Below are positions 22,667 through 33,785 of a stretch of DNA of 46,443 nt, piece after piece (position 1 is the stretch's first letter; each line of letters opens with the position of its first letter). The notes under the pieces were generated by a model, which was not told the DNA's origin, did no database searches, and saw only the letters and a program-made list of their open reading frames with translations. Source of the DNA: Alphaproteobacteria bacterium (GTDB lineage Bacteria > Pseudomonadota > Alphaproteobacteria > Micropepsales > Micropepsaceae). The stretch spans positions 1 to 46,443 of the forward strand of contig JAGWZW010000021.1 in NCBI GenBank assembly GCA_018971835.1, read 5' to 3'. The translations under genes and the position numbers were made by a program.

Positions 22667-23836
22667 ATGCGCACCCAGGTCGCCATCATCGGAGGCGGGC
22701 CGTCCGGCCTGTTGCTCAGTCAGATTCTCCATCAAGCGGGCGTCGACAGCGTCGTGCTCGAACGGCGCAGCCGTGAGCATGTCGAAAGCCGCATCCGCGC
22801 CGGCGTGCTTGAGCAGGTTTCGGTCGACATGCTGGATCGCGCCGGCGTCGGCGCGCGGATGCACGCCGAAGGTCTGGAGCATGACGGTTTCAGCATTGTG
22901 TATGATGGCGTGCCCATGCGCATCGACATGCGCAGCCTCACCGATGGTGCGCACGTCATGGTCTATGGCCAGACCGAGCTGACCAGGGATCTGAACGACA
23001 CCATTGTCGGCCGCGGCGGCAATCTTATCTTCGAAGCCGAAGATGTGGCGCTACACGACATCGAAGGCCGGCCTTACGTCATCTGGCGCAAGGACGGTGC
23101 AGAACATCGCCTCGATTGCGATTTCATCGCCGGCTGCGACGGCTATCATGGTGCCAGCCGTGCCAGCATTCCGGCCGCCGTGCGCCGGGAATACGAGAAG
23201 GTCTATCCTTTCGGCTGGCTCGGTGTCCTGGCGGATGTACCGCCCTGTGACGAGGAGTTGATCTATTCCAATCACGCGCGCGGTTTTGCGCTGGCCAGCA
23301 TGCGCTCGCAGACACGCAGCCGTTATTACATCCAATGCCCGCTCGACGAGCACCTGGAAGACTGGCCGGACGAGAAGCTGTGGGACGAACTGGCCATCCG
23401 CCTGGGGCCGCAGGCCGCAGCGCGCATGACGCGGGGCCCCGCGCTGGAAAAGAGCATTGCGCCTCTGCGCAGTTTCGTCGCCGAGCCCATGCGCCACGGC
23501 CGGTTGTTCCTGGCGGGTGATGCCGCGCACATCGTGCCGCCGACGGGCGCCAAAGGCCTCAACCTGGCGGCCAGCGACATTCACTACCTGTCCGAAGGGC
23601 TGATCGCCTATTACCGCAGCGGCGCTACGGGCGGCCTCGATTCCTATTCCGGGAAGGCGCTGGCGCGGGTGTGGAAGGCGGAGCGGTTCTCCTGGTACCT
23701 CACCGGGCTGACCCACCGCTTCCCCGATGCGGCGCCGATCGAACGCAAGCTGCAAATCGCCGAACTGGACTACATCCGCTGCTCATCGGCGGCGCAGCGC
23801 GCCGTTGCCGAGAATTACGTCGGCTTGCCGTTGTGA
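22667..23836 (+). CDS. pobA: 4-hydroxybenzoate 3-monooxygenase
   Basis: The 389-residue flavoprotein matches PobA in length (394 in Pseudomonas) and layout. The FAD Rossmann motif is AIIGGGPSGLLL, with VVLERRS at the end of its second strand. The middle has a CDGYHGASR motif and TRSRYYIQCPLDEHLEDWPD. The FAD pyrophosphate/ribose motif is FLAGDAAHIVPPTGAKGLN. It hydroxylates 4-hydroxybenzoate to protocatechuate with NADPH and O2. In this window it links the p-coumarate branch to the ligAB ring-cleavage pathway. The ATG at 22667 follows GAGAGAGGG; an upstream in-frame ATG at 22643 is less likely. A 33-bp gap separates it from ligA copy 2, so it may lead the whole lig operon. Confidence 0.95.
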   Translation: MRTQVAIIGGGPSGLLLSQILHQAGVDSVVLERRSREHVESRIRAGVLEQVSVDMLDRAGVGARMHAEGLEHDGFSIVYDGVPMRIDMRSLTDGAHVMVYGQTELTRDLNDTIVGRGGNLIFEAEDVALHDIEGRPYVIWRKDGAEHRLDCDFIAGCDGYHGASRASIPAAVRREYEKVYPFGWLGVLADVPPCDEELIYSNHARGFALASMRSQTRSRYYIQCPLDEHLEDWPDEKLWDELAIRLGPQAAARMTRGPALEKSIAPLRSFVAEPMRHGRLFLAGDAAHIVPPTGAKGLNLAASDIHYLSEGLIAYYRSGATGGLDSYSGKALARVWKAERFSWYLTGLTHRFPDAAPIERKLQIAELDYIRCSSAAQRAVAENYVGLPL

Positions 23837-23869
23837 CCGGACAATCAATAACCCATAGAGAGGGACCGC

Positions 23870-26089
<2,220 letters not shown>

Positions 26090-26090
<1 letters not shown>

Positions 26091-27082
26091 TGCGGACACG
26101 CAAGATCGGCCCATTCGAGGTTTCAGCCATCGGACTGGGCTGCATGAACCTCAGCCACGCTTACGGGACGCCTCCGCCTGCGGAAGTGTCCGCTGCGCTG
26201 CTGCATAGGGCGCTTGATCTTGGCTACACCTTCCTCGACACCGCGGCGCTTTACGGCTTCGGCACCAACGAAACGCTGATCGGAAGCACGCTGAAGGAAC
26301 GCCGCAGCGAATACGTGCTCGCCAGCAAATGCGGCATGACGGGCGTGAATGGCGTGCGCGTGATCGACGGGCGGCCGGAAACGCTGAAGCGGACCTGCGA
26401 CGAAAGCCTCGCTCGTCTGCAAACCGATGTGATCGACCTCTATTATCTGCACCGGCTCGACAAGACCGTGCCGATCGAGGAGAGCGTGGGCGGGCTGGCC
26501 GCTCTGGTGAAAGCCGGCAAGGTGCGCACCATTGGGCTTTCGGAAGTGTCCGGCGCCACCATCCGCCGGGCTCATGCCGTTCATCCCATTGCGGCGGTGC
26601 AGACCGAATATTCGTTGTGGACGCGAAATGTCGAATACGGCGTGCGGCAGGCCTGTGACGCGCTGAATATCGCGCTGGTCGCGTTCTCTCCTTTGGCGCG
26701 CGCTTTCTTGACCGGCAAGCTGCGCGACATCTCCGGCCTCGCGCCCAAGGATCTGCGCCGCGGCATGCCGCGCTTCCAGCCGCCGCATTTTGCTGAGAAC
26801 CTGAAGCTGCTGGACGGTTTTGAAGTGCTGGCGCGCGAGGCCGGCTGCACGATGGGGCAGCTAGCGCTGGGCTGGCTGCTGGCGAAGGGCGAAAACATCG
26901 TGCCCATACCCGGCACCACCAATATCAAGCACCTGGCAGAGAACGCCGGCGGCGCGGACGTGACGCTGAGCGTCGATATGGTTTCGCGCCTCGATGCGCT
27001 GATCAACGTGAAAACGGTCCACGGACCGCGCTATAATCCGGCCGCGCAGGCCGATATCGATACCGAGGAGGTTCCCCAATGA
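26090..27082 (+). CDS. Aldo/keto reductase embedded in the lig operon
   Basis: The 330-residue protein is an aldo/keto reductase of the Tas/YhdN type. The catalytic tetrad can be seen as Asp and Tyr in [11 protein letters not shown], Lys in VLASKCG and His in YYLHRLD. The NADPH site is at [15 protein letters not shown]. It starts at ATG 26090, which overlaps the ligC stop (TGATG), and its stop overlaps ligK by ATGA. It is not part of the standard protocatechuate 4,5-cleavage pathway. Possible roles are reduction of a reactive semialdehyde or an aromatic aldehyde such as vanillin, or a redox step on a side intermediate. None is shown by sequence. Confidence 0.85.
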
Positions 27083-27768
27083 GCGTGGTGGTCCGCAATA
27101 TCAAGCGGGTGGAGTCCGGCATTGTCGAAGGCTATGCCGGCATCGGCGTGGCGACGGTGCACGAGGCGCAGGGGCGCAAGGGCCTGCTGGCCCCCACTAT
27201 GCGGCCGATCTATCCGGGCGCGCGCATTGCCGGCACCGCGGTGACAGTGGAGCTGGCGCCCTGCGACAACTGGATGATCCACGTCGCGGTCGAGCAATGC
27301 CGGCCGGGCGATATTCTCGTCGTCGCGCCGACGTCCTATTCCGATGCCGGTTATTTTGGCGAGCTGCTGGCCTGTTCGCTTCAGGCGCGGGGCGTCAAGG
27401 GCCTCATCATCGACGCGGGCGTGCGCGACATCGCCGAGCAGAAGGAAATGGGTTTCCCGGTCTGGTCCAAGGCCGTCTCGGCCCAGGGCACGGTGAAGGA
27501 GACGCTCGGCAATGTGAATGTGCCGGTGGTGTGCGCTGGCCAGCTGGTGAAGCCCGGCGATCTCATTGTCGCTGACGACGACGGCGTGGTGGTGGTTGCG
27601 CGCAAGGAGGCCGAATCCATCCTCAAGGCCAGCAAGTCGCGCGAGGAAAAGGAAGCGGGCACGCGCGCGCGCCTGAAGGCGGGCGAACTGGGCCTGGATA
27701 TCTACAAGATGCGCGAGCGTCTGGCCGAGAAGGGCCTGAAATATATCGACGCGCCGGACGAGGATTGA
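27079..27768 (+). CDS. ligK: 4-carboxy-4-hydroxy-2-oxoadipate aldolase / oxaloacetate decarboxylase
   Basis: The 229-residue protein is a class II HMG/CHA aldolase, the RraA-like fold. It has [15 protein letters not shown], the key catalytic pair Arg116-Asp117 in [23 protein letters not shown] and [15 protein letters not shown]. LigK of SYK-6 is 228 residues. It cleaves 4-carboxy-4-hydroxy-2-oxoadipate to pyruvate and oxaloacetate with Mg2+ or Mn2+, the last step of the pathway. It overlaps the upstream reductase by ATGA and is followed by ligU after 15 bp. Confidence 0.95.
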   Translation: MSVVVRNIKRVESGIVEGYAGIGVATVHEAQGRKGLLAPTMRPIYPGARIAGTAVTVELAPCDNWMIHVAVEQCRPGDILVVAPTSYSDAGYFGELLACSLQARGVKGLIIDAGVRDIAEQKEMGFPVWSKAVSAQGTVKETLGNVNVPVVCAGQLVKPGDLIVADDDGVVVVARKEAESILKASKSREEKEAGTRARLKAGELGLDIYKMRERLAEKGLKYIDAPDED

Positions 27769-27783
27769 TCGGGAGACGTTGCA

Positions 27784-28875
27784 ATGCAGAAGGCGATTGC
27801 CTGCGTGATGATGCGCGGCGGCACCTCGAAGGGCCTTTATTTCCTGGCTTCCGATCTGCCCGCGGATCAGGAAACGCGGGATCGCGTGCTGCTGGCGGCA
27901 ATGGGTTCGCCGGATATTCGGCAGATTGACGGCATGGGCGGCGCTCATCCGCTCACCAGCAAGATCGCAATCGTTTCTCCGGCCAGCCGGCCCGACGCCG
28001 ATGTCGATTACCTGTTCCAGCAGGTGATGGTGGGCGAGCCGCGCGTGGACGGTTCGCAGAACTGCGGCAACATCCTCGCCGGCATTGGCCCCTTCGCCAT
28101 CGAGCACGGGCTGGTAAAGGCCAAGGACGGCGTGACCGAGGTGCGCATCCACATGGTCAACACGAAGTCCCTTGCCGTGGCGAGCGTGCAAACCCCCAGC
28201 GGCAAGGTGGAGTATCAGGGTGAGGCGCGGATCGACGGCGTGCCCGGCACGGCGGCGCCGATTCCGATCGATTTTCTCGACGTCGCTGGTTCGAGCTGCG
28301 GCGCGCTCCTGCCCACCGGCAATGCGCGCGACGTGGTCGAGGGCATCGAGGTCACTTGCATCGACAATGGCATGCCGGTGGTGGTGATGCGCGCCTCCGA
28401 TTTCGACAAGACCGGTTATGAAAGCCCGGAGGAACTGGAAGCGGACGCAATGCTGAAGGCCAAGGTTGAAGCCGTTCGCCTGAAGGCCGGCCTGCTGATG
28501 AATCTGGGCGACGTCGCCCGGAAGACCGTGCCGAAGATGTGCCTGGTGGCGCCGCCGCGGGCCGGGGGCGCGATCTGCACGCGGAACTTCATTCCGCATC
28601 GCGTGCATGAAGCCATTGGCGTGTTCGGCGCGGTGAGCGTGGCCACGGCCTGCGTCACGCCCGGTTCGATCGGGGCCGAGGTGGCGGGGATCACGGACGT
28701 CGAGGCCGTGAAAAGCCTGGAGGTCGAGCACCCTACCGGTTTCTTCACTGTGGCAATGGACGTGAAGCTGGAGAAAGGGGCGGTGAAAGTGCGCCGCTCC
28801 GCGCTGCTGCGTACGGCGCGCAAGCTGATGGCAGGCGAGGTGTATGTCCCGGCAAGCGTGTGGAGCGGCAAGTGA
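27784..28875 (+). CDS. ligU: 4-oxalomesaconate tautomerase (PrpF family)
   Basis: The 363-residue protein is a PrpF-family isomerase. MMRGGTSKGLYFLASDLP is the N-terminal family motif, with DGMGGAHPLTSKIAIVS, SQNCGNILAGIGPFAIE (catalytic Cys region) and DVAGSSCGALLPTGN. In the ring-cleavage pathway, LigU/GalD converts the enol or keto 4-oxalomesaconate into the isomer used by the hydratase. The context (ligK before, ligJ soon after) separates it from PrpF of methylcitrate metabolism. A GGGAGA ribosome site precedes the ATG. Its stop overlaps the GTG start of the next gene by four bases. Confidence 0.93.
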   Translation: MQKAIACVMMRGGTSKGLYFLASDLPADQETRDRVLLAAMGSPDIRQIDGMGGAHPLTSKIAIVSPASRPDADVDYLFQQVMVGEPRVDGSQNCGNILAGIGPFAIEHGLVKAKDGVTEVRIHMVNTKSLAVASVQTPSGKVEYQGEARIDGVPGTAAPIPIDFLDVAGSSCGALLPTGNARDVVEGIEVTCIDNGMPVVVMRASDFDKTGYESPEELEADAMLKAKVEAVRLKAGLLMNLGDVARKTVPKMCLVAPPRAGGAICTRNFIPHRVHEAIGVFGAVSVATACVTPGSIGAEVAGITDVEAVKSLEVEHPTGFFTVAMDVKLEKGAVKVRRSALLRTARKLMAGEVYVPASVWSGK

Positions 28876-29768
28876 GCGGCTTCGCGCGCATTGCACTTAT
28901 CGGCTTCGGCGAAGTGGGGCAGATTCTGGCCGACGACCTCGCTGCTGCGGGCATTACGGATATCGCTGCCTACGACATCAAATTTGCGGTTGCCGGAAGC
29001 ATTCCCGCCAGGGCGCTGGCCACCCACAGGGTGCGCGCCGCGGCTTCGGCGGCGGAGGCGGTGCGCGAGGCCGAACTGATCCTGTGTGCGGTAACGGCGG
29101 CCTCCGATCTCGATGCCGCCAAGTCCGTGGTGCCGGGGCTCAAGCCGGGCGCTTTCTATGTCGATTTCAATTCCGCCTCGCCGGGCATGAAAAAGACGGC
29201 GGCGGCGATCATCGACGGGGCGGCCGGCCGTTATGTCGAAGCCGCAGTGATGACGCCGATCGGCCCCAGGCGCATCGCCTCGCGTATGCTGCTGGGTGGC
29301 ACCCATGCAGCAGAATTTCAGACGCGCGCCGCGCCACTGGGCTTCAAGGGTGAGGTGTTCGCTGAGGAATTGGGCAAGGCCTCGGCCACCAAGATGTGCC
29401 GCAGCGTGATGATCAAGGGCATTGAGTCGCTGCTCACCGAATCCATGCTGGCCGCGCGGCATTATGGCGTGGAGCATGTGGTGCTGGGCTCGCTTTCCGA
29501 TCTGCTGCCGTTCGGCGACTGGGAAAAGCTGGCGCGCTACATGATCTCGCGCTCGCTGGAGCATGGCGTGCGGCGGGCTGAGGAGATGCGCGAAGTGGCC
29601 CAAACCGTGCGCGAGGCCGGACTCGATCCTTTGATGAGCGCGGCCTGCGCCGAGCGCCAGGACTGGGCCGCCGCTTACAAGTCGGCGCTTGCTGCGCCCG
29701 ATCTCGACGGCATGCTCGACGCGATCTTGAATAATATCGGCCAGTCGCCGGAAGGGAAGAAGCCATGA
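28872..29768 (+). CDS. 6-phosphogluconate-dehydrogenase-like NAD(P) oxidoreductase with DUF1932 domain
   Basis: The 298-residue protein has an N-terminal NAD(P) site (IALIGFGEVGQILADDL) of the 3-hydroxyisobutyrate dehydrogenase type. FNSASPGMKK and VEAAVMTPIGPRR follow, then a helical C-terminal domain like DUF1932 (KMCRSVMIKGIESLLTES). The start is GTG 28872 inside the ligU stop (GTGA), preceded by GGAGCGG. It overlaps ligJ by ATGA. I know of no defined step for it in the 4,5-cleavage pathway. It could interconvert a hydroxy and keto tricarboxylate intermediate, or handle a related branch such as the gallate route. Function is open. Confidence 0.82.
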   Translation: MSGFARIALIGFGEVGQILADDLAAAGITDIAAYDIKFAVAGSIPARALATHRVRAAASAAEAVREAELILCAVTAASDLDAAKSVVPGLKPGAFYVDFNSASPGMKKTAAAIIDGAAGRYVEAAVMTPIGPRRIASRMLLGGTHAAEFQTRAAPLGFKGEVFAEELGKASATKMCRSVMIKGIESLLTESMLAARHYGVEHVVLGSLSDLLPFGDWEKLARYMISRSLEHGVRRAEEMREVAQTVREAGLDPLMSAACAERQDWAAAYKSALAAPDLDGMLDAILNNIGQSPEGKKP

Positions 29769-30787
29769 TAATCGATTGCCACGGCCATTATACCACTGCG
29801 CCCAAGTTTCTCTGGGAGTGGCGCGACAGGCAGGTTGCGGCCTTCGACGATCCGGTGGCGCTCGCCACGCTCGCCGAGCCGCTCATCAGCGACGATCATA
29901 TCCGCGAAGGAATCGAAAATGCCCAGCTCAAGATTCAGCGCGAGCGTGGAACCGATCTTACCATCTTCTCTCCGCGTGCGTCTGCGATGGGGCCGCATCT
30001 CGGCAACGAGCAGACCAGCATGCAGTGGGCGCGGCTGTGCAACGACCTGATCGCGCGGGTCTGCCGTCTCTATCCCGAAAACTTCGTCGGTGTCTGCCAG
30101 CTGCCGCAATCGCCAGACGCGCCGCCCGCCCACAGCGCCGCCGAACTCGAGCGCTGCGTCAAGGAGCACGGCTTCGTCGGCTGCAATCTCAATCCCGACC
30201 CTTCTGGCGGTTATTTCACGACGCCACCGATGACGGACCGCTACTGGTATCCGCTGTACGAGAAGATGGTCGAGTTGGACGTGCCGGCAATGGTGCATGT
30301 TTCCGGCTCCTGCAACCCCGCCTTTCACGCCACCGGTGGCTACTACATCGCCGCCGACACTACGGCGTTCATGCAGCTGATAGAGGGCGACCTGTTCAAA
30401 GATTTCCCGACCTTGCGCTTCATCATCCCGCATGGCGGCGGGGCGGTGCCCTATCACTGGGGCCGTTATCGCGGACTGGCGGACATGCTGAAGCGCCCGC
30501 CGCTCATCCAGCATGTGATGAAGAACGTGTATTTTGATACCTGCGTCTATCACCAGCCGGGCATCGATCTGCTGCTCAAGGTGGTGCCCATCGAGAACAT
30601 CCTGTTCGGTTCGGAGATGGTGGGCGCGGTACGCGGCATCGATCCCGAAACCGGGCATTATTTCGACGATACCAAACGCTATATCGACGCGTCTACGCTC
30701 AGCGACGCGGACAAGCATCGCGTCTTCTGCGGCAATGCGCGGCGGGTCTACCCGCGGCTGGCGGCGAAGCTGGATGCCATGAAATGA
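29765..30787 (+). CDS. ligJ: 4-oxalomesaconate hydratase
   Basis: The 340-residue protein is an amidohydrolase-superfamily hydratase. It begins MIIDCHGHYTTAPKFLW, with GVCQLPQSPD, HGFVGCNLNPDPSGGYF, MVHVSGSCNPAFHATGGYY and FIIPHGGGAVPYHWGRYRG later. LigJ of SYK-6 (341 residues) has the same length and fold. It adds water to 4-oxalomesaconate to give 4-carboxy-4-hydroxy-2-oxoadipate, feeding LigK; a zinc bound by the N-terminal histidines is expected. ATGA overlaps on both sides place it within the lig operon. Confidence 0.94.
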   Translation: MIIDCHGHYTTAPKFLWEWRDRQVAAFDDPVALATLAEPLISDDHIREGIENAQLKIQRERGTDLTIFSPRASAMGPHLGNEQTSMQWARLCNDLIARVCRLYPENFVGVCQLPQSPDAPPAHSAAELERCVKEHGFVGCNLNPDPSGGYFTTPPMTDRYWYPLYEKMVELDVPAMVHVSGSCNPAFHATGGYYIAADTTAFMQLIEGDLFKDFPTLRFIIPHGGGAVPYHWGRYRGLADMLKRPPLIQHVMKNVYFDTCVYHQPGIDLLLKVVPIENILFGSEMVGAVRGIDPETGHYFDDTKRYIDASTLSDADKHRVFCGNARRVYPRLAAKLDAMK

Positions 30788-31668
30788 CGCGCATCGATCC
30801 CAAGGAGCATCAGTTTCATCCGAGTCCGTCGAAGCCGCACTTCGTGCCCCCGCCCGGTGCGGTCGATGCACATTGTCATGTCTTCGGGCCGGGTGACGTG
30901 TTTCCTTACGCAGCGCAGAGGAAATATACGCCGAAGGATGCGCCCAAGGAAAAGCTGTTTGCGCTTCGTGATTTCCTCGGCTTCTCGCGCAATGTGATCG
31001 TGCAGGCCACCTGTCACGGCCAGGACAATCGTGCGCTGGTCGATGCGCTGAAGGCATCGAACGGGCTGGCGCGCGGCGTGGCCACTGTCGGCCCGGAGAT
31101 TACCGATGCCGAACTGAAGGCGATGGACGCGGCGGGCGTGCGCGGCGTGCGCTTCAACTTCGTCAAACGGCTCGTCGATTTCACGCCGCGCGAGGTGCTG
31201 ACCGAGATTGCGGCACGGATCGCGCCCTTGGGCTGGCATGTGGTGGTCTACTTCGAGGCCGCCGACCTTGCGGAACTCGAACCGTTTTTCACCTCGTTGC
31301 CGACGGATGTGGTGGTCGATCACATGGGGCGGCCGGAGGTCGGCAAGGGGGTGGAGCACCCCGATTTTCGGCGCTTCCTCGCCTTCATGGAAAACAATCC
31401 GAATGTCTGGAGCAAGGTCAGTTGTCCGGAGCGGTTGTCGATTGCAGGCCCGCCTTACGACGACGTCGTCCCCTTTGCGCGTACAGTGGTGGAGCGCTTT
31501 GCCGACCGCGTGCTTTGGGGTACGGACTGGCCGCATCCCAACATGAACATGATCGGCTATGTGCCGGATGACGGGCTGCTGGTGGACGTGATCCCGAAAA
31601 TCGCGCCCACGCCCGAGCTGCAGCACATGCTGTTGGTGGACAATCCGATGCGGCTCTATTGGCGATAG
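30784..31668 (+). CDS. ligI: 2-pyrone-4,6-dicarboxylate hydrolase
   Basis: The 294-residue protein is LigI: VDAHCHVFGPGDVFPYA at the N-terminus, SRNVIVQATCHGQDN, GVRGVRFNFVKRLVD, VVVDHMGRPEVGKG and the catalytic aspartate in LWGTDWPHPN. It hydrolyses the lactone 2-pyrone-4,6-dicarboxylate, made by LigC, to 4-oxalomesaconate without needing a divalent metal. It is the last gene of the operon that starts with pobA or ligA. A gap of 22 bp separates it from the convergent vanillin dehydrogenase; I see no terminator in it. Confidence 0.95.
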   Translation: MTRIDPKEHQFHPSPSKPHFVPPPGAVDAHCHVFGPGDVFPYAAQRKYTPKDAPKEKLFALRDFLGFSRNVIVQATCHGQDNRALVDALKASNGLARGVATVGPEITDAELKAMDAAGVRGVRFNFVKRLVDFTPREVLTEIAARIAPLGWHVVVYFEAADLAELEPFFTSLPTDVVVDHMGRPEVGKGVEHPDFRRFLAFMENNPNVWSKVSCPERLSIAGPPYDDVVPFARTVVERFADRVLWGTDWPHPNMNMIGYVPDDGLLVDVIPKIAPTPELQHMLLVDNPMRLYWR

Positions 31669-31690
31669 AGCTGCATCGCCGCCGCGCCGG

Positions 31691-33106
31691 TCAGATCGGG
31701 TAGTGGCCAGGCGCGGTGTCGACGGTGATCCAGCGCAGTTCGGTGAACTGATCTATACCCGCCTTGCCGCCGAAGCGGCCATAGCCCGAGGCGCCTACAC
31801 CGCCGAACGGCATCTGCGCCTCGTCATGCACGGTCGGCCCATTGACGTGGCAGATGCCGGACTTGATGCGCCGCGCTACGGCCAGCCCGCGCGCCACATC
31901 GCGGGTGAAGACGGCGGCAGAAAGGCCATATTGGCTGTCGTTGGCCAGGCGGATGGCATCTTCCTCGTCTCTGGCGCGGATCACCGCTACCACCGGCCCG
32001 AAGCTCTCCTCCGAATAGAGGCGCATCTCTTTCGTCACCTTGTCGATCACGGTGGCGGGCATGATGACGCCATGTGCCTCGCCCCCAGCTTGCCGCACTG
32101 CACCATGCTCCAGCGCATCCGCGATCAGGCTTTCGACATGCACGACGGTCTTGTTGTCCACCACCGCGCCCAGCGGCGTGTTGCCGATTTCCGGATCGCC
32201 CGCCTTCATCGAGGCGGCCTTGGCCGCAAACTTGGCGACGAAGGCGTCCGCCACCTTGTCCGCCACGATGATGCGCTCGGTCGACATGCAGATCTGGCCC
32301 TGGTTCATGAAGGCGCCGAAGGCCGCGGCGGCCACCGCTTCGTCGAGATCGGCATCTTCCAGCACGATCAGCGGCGCCTTGCCGCCCAGTTCGAGCAGGA
32401 CCGGCTTCAAGTGCTCCGCCGCACGCCTGGCGATGATCTTGCCTACCGCGGTGGAGCCGGTGAAATTGATGCGGCGGATCGCGGGGTGGTCGATCAGCGC
32501 GCCCACCACTTCGCCCGCGTCCTGTGGTGCGTTGGTGACGACGCCGATCACGCCTTCCGGCAGCCCAGCTGCGGCAAAGGCCTCAACGATGATCTCGTGC
32601 GTTCGCGGACAGATTTCCGACGCCTTGAAGATGACGGCATTGCCGCAGGCCAGTGCCGTGGCAATGGCACGCACACCCAGAATCACCGGTGCATTCCACG
32701 GTGCAATGCCGAGAATCACACCGACCGGCTCGCGCAGCGCCATCGCGAGGCAGCCGGGTTTGTCGGAGGGAATCACCTCGCCGCTGATCTGGGTCGTAAT
32801 GGAGGCGGCTTCACGGACCATTCCGGTCGCCAGCATGATGTTGAAGCGGGCCCAGCCTTCAGTGGCGCCGATCTCCGCTTTCATGGCGGCGATGATGTCG
32901 TCGGTGCGCGCGTTGAGCGCGTCCGCCGCCGCGTTGAGTACGGCCCGTCGCGCATTTGGCCCCTGCGCAGCCCATGCCGGGAACGCTGCGGAGGCGCGTG
33001 CGGCCACGGCGGCCGCCTCGGCCGGCGTCATGGCCCGGGCCGTGCTCGCCGGTTTGCCGGTCAAGGGATTGGTGCGGGTGAACGTGGGGCTTGTCCCTGC
33101 GGTCAT
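31691..33106 (-). CDS. ligV: Vanillin dehydrogenase (salicylaldehyde/vanillin dehydrogenase family)
   Basis: The 471-residue aldehyde dehydrogenase has IAPWNAPVILGVRAIATALA, the NAD loop FTGSTAVGKIIARR, LLELGGKAPLIVLEDADLDE with its catalytic glutamate, and NQGQICMSTERIIV with the catalytic cysteine. The last two blocks are characteristic of the DoxF/Vdh/LigV type acting on substituted benzaldehydes. It oxidises vanillin, and probably 4-hydroxybenzaldehyde and protocatechualdehyde, to the acid with NAD. It is convergent with ligI and divergent from a MarR regulator across 89 bp, so that regulator may control it. It is a better vanillin dehydrogenase candidate than the enzyme at 17857-19272. 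Confidence 0.88.
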   Translation of the reverse strand: MTAGTSPTFTRTNPLTGKPASTARAMTPAEAAAVAARASAAFPAWAAQGPNARRAVLNAAADALNARTDDIIAAMKAEIGATEGWARFNIMLATGMVREAASITTQISGEVIPSDKPGCLAMALREPVGVILGIAPWNAPVILGVRAIATALACGNAVIFKASEICPRTHEIIVEAFAAAGLPEGVIGVVTNAPQDAGEVVGALIDHPAIRRINFTGSTAVGKIIARRAAEHLKPVLLELGGKAPLIVLEDADLDEAVAAAAFGAFMNQGQICMSTERIIVADKVADAFVAKFAAKAASMKAGDPEIGNTPLGAVVDNKTVVHVESLIADALEHGAVRQAGGEAHGVIMPATVIDKVTKEMRLYSEESFGPVVAVIRARDEEDAIRLANDSQYGLSAAVFTRDVARGLAVARRIKSGICHVNGPTVHDEAQMPFGGVGASGYGRFGGKAGIDQFTELRWITVDTAPGHYPI

Positions 33107-33141
33107 GAGCGGTTACCTCTGTTTCTGCGTCGCCTGTAGCG

Positions 33142-33169
33142 ATAATAAATGTTACAATACATAATAATG
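33142..33169. promoter_or_regulatory. AT-rich repeats between ligV and marR
   Basis: The gap contains ATAATAAATG (33142-33151) and ATAATAATG (33161-33169), a 19-bp-spaced direct repeat, around ATGTTACA (33149-33156), the reverse complement of the octamer TGTAACAT seen at 11258 and 20214. The region is strongly AT-rich within GC-rich surroundings. It is likely the shared promoter/operator of ligV and the MarR gene. No further inference is possible. Confidence 0.35.
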
Positions 33170-33195
33170 TCGCGCAATAAACTTTGGAGGCCAGT

Positions 33196-33708
33196 ATGAG
33201 CGCAGCCGCAAAAGCCAAGCGGCGCAGCCCGTCGGCAAAGACCGGTAAAGAGCGTGCACGCACCTTGCTGGAAACGACAGGACTGTCACGGTATGTCGGG
33301 TTTGTTCTGCGTTTCGCACACTCCGCCGTGTGGTCGGATTTGGTCAAGGCACTTCAGCCCTATGACGTGCGGCCGGTTCACTATTCGATGCTGTTGATCC
33401 TCAACGCGGCGCCGGGCGCACGCCAGCAGGAAATCGGCGAAGCGCTCAGCATTCAGCGGCCCAATCTGGTCGCGCTGATCGACGAGATGGAGGAACGCGG
33501 AATCGTCCGCCGCCAACCGCACCCGGCAGACCGGCGTAGTCATGCGCTATATCTGACCAATGAAGGTGCGGCGCTGCTCACCAAATTGAAGCAGGTGCAT
33601 CAGGCCCACGAACGCCGGCTCAATGCGCTGTTTACCACCGAAGAACGGCAGTCGCTGATTGAAGAACTGACGCGCCTGGCGCGGCTGGCCCCCGATATCT
33701 CCGTGTAG
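33196..33708 (+). CDS. MarR-family regulator divergent from vanillin dehydrogenase
   Basis: The 170-residue protein has a MarR winged helix. VRPVHYSMLLILNAAPGARQ leads to QEIGEALSIQRPNLVALIDE as recognition helices, then MEERGIVRRQPHPADRRSHA and LYLTNEGAALLTKLK as the wing and C-terminal helix. A basic N-terminal tail (KAKRRSPSAKTGKERAR) precedes it. The ATG at 33196 is chosen because GGAGG (33186-33190) lies five bases upstream; a TTG at 33184 in the same frame overlaps that ribosome site and is unlikely. Divergent from ligV, it probably represses or tunes it in response to an aromatic acid or aldehyde. The ligand is unknown. Confidence 0.85.
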   Translation: MSAAAKAKRRSPSAKTGKERARTLLETTGLSRYVGFVLRFAHSAVWSDLVKALQPYDVRPVHYSMLLILNAAPGARQQEIGEALSIQRPNLVALIDEMEERGIVRRQPHPADRRSHALYLTNEGAALLTKLKQVHQAHERRLNALFTTEERQSLIEELTRLARLAPDISV

Positions 33709-33785
33709 GCACCGGCAGCCGCAAAAGTCAGCAAGACGAAAGCGCCGCGCGCCGCATCGGCTACCGGCACGAAGTCGGCGTACGC

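Noticed and set aside
31703-33139. 478-codon plus-strand frame opposite ligV
   Set aside because: Antisense shadow of a well-defined aldehyde dehydrogenase, rich in His, Arg and Asp with no recognisable domain.
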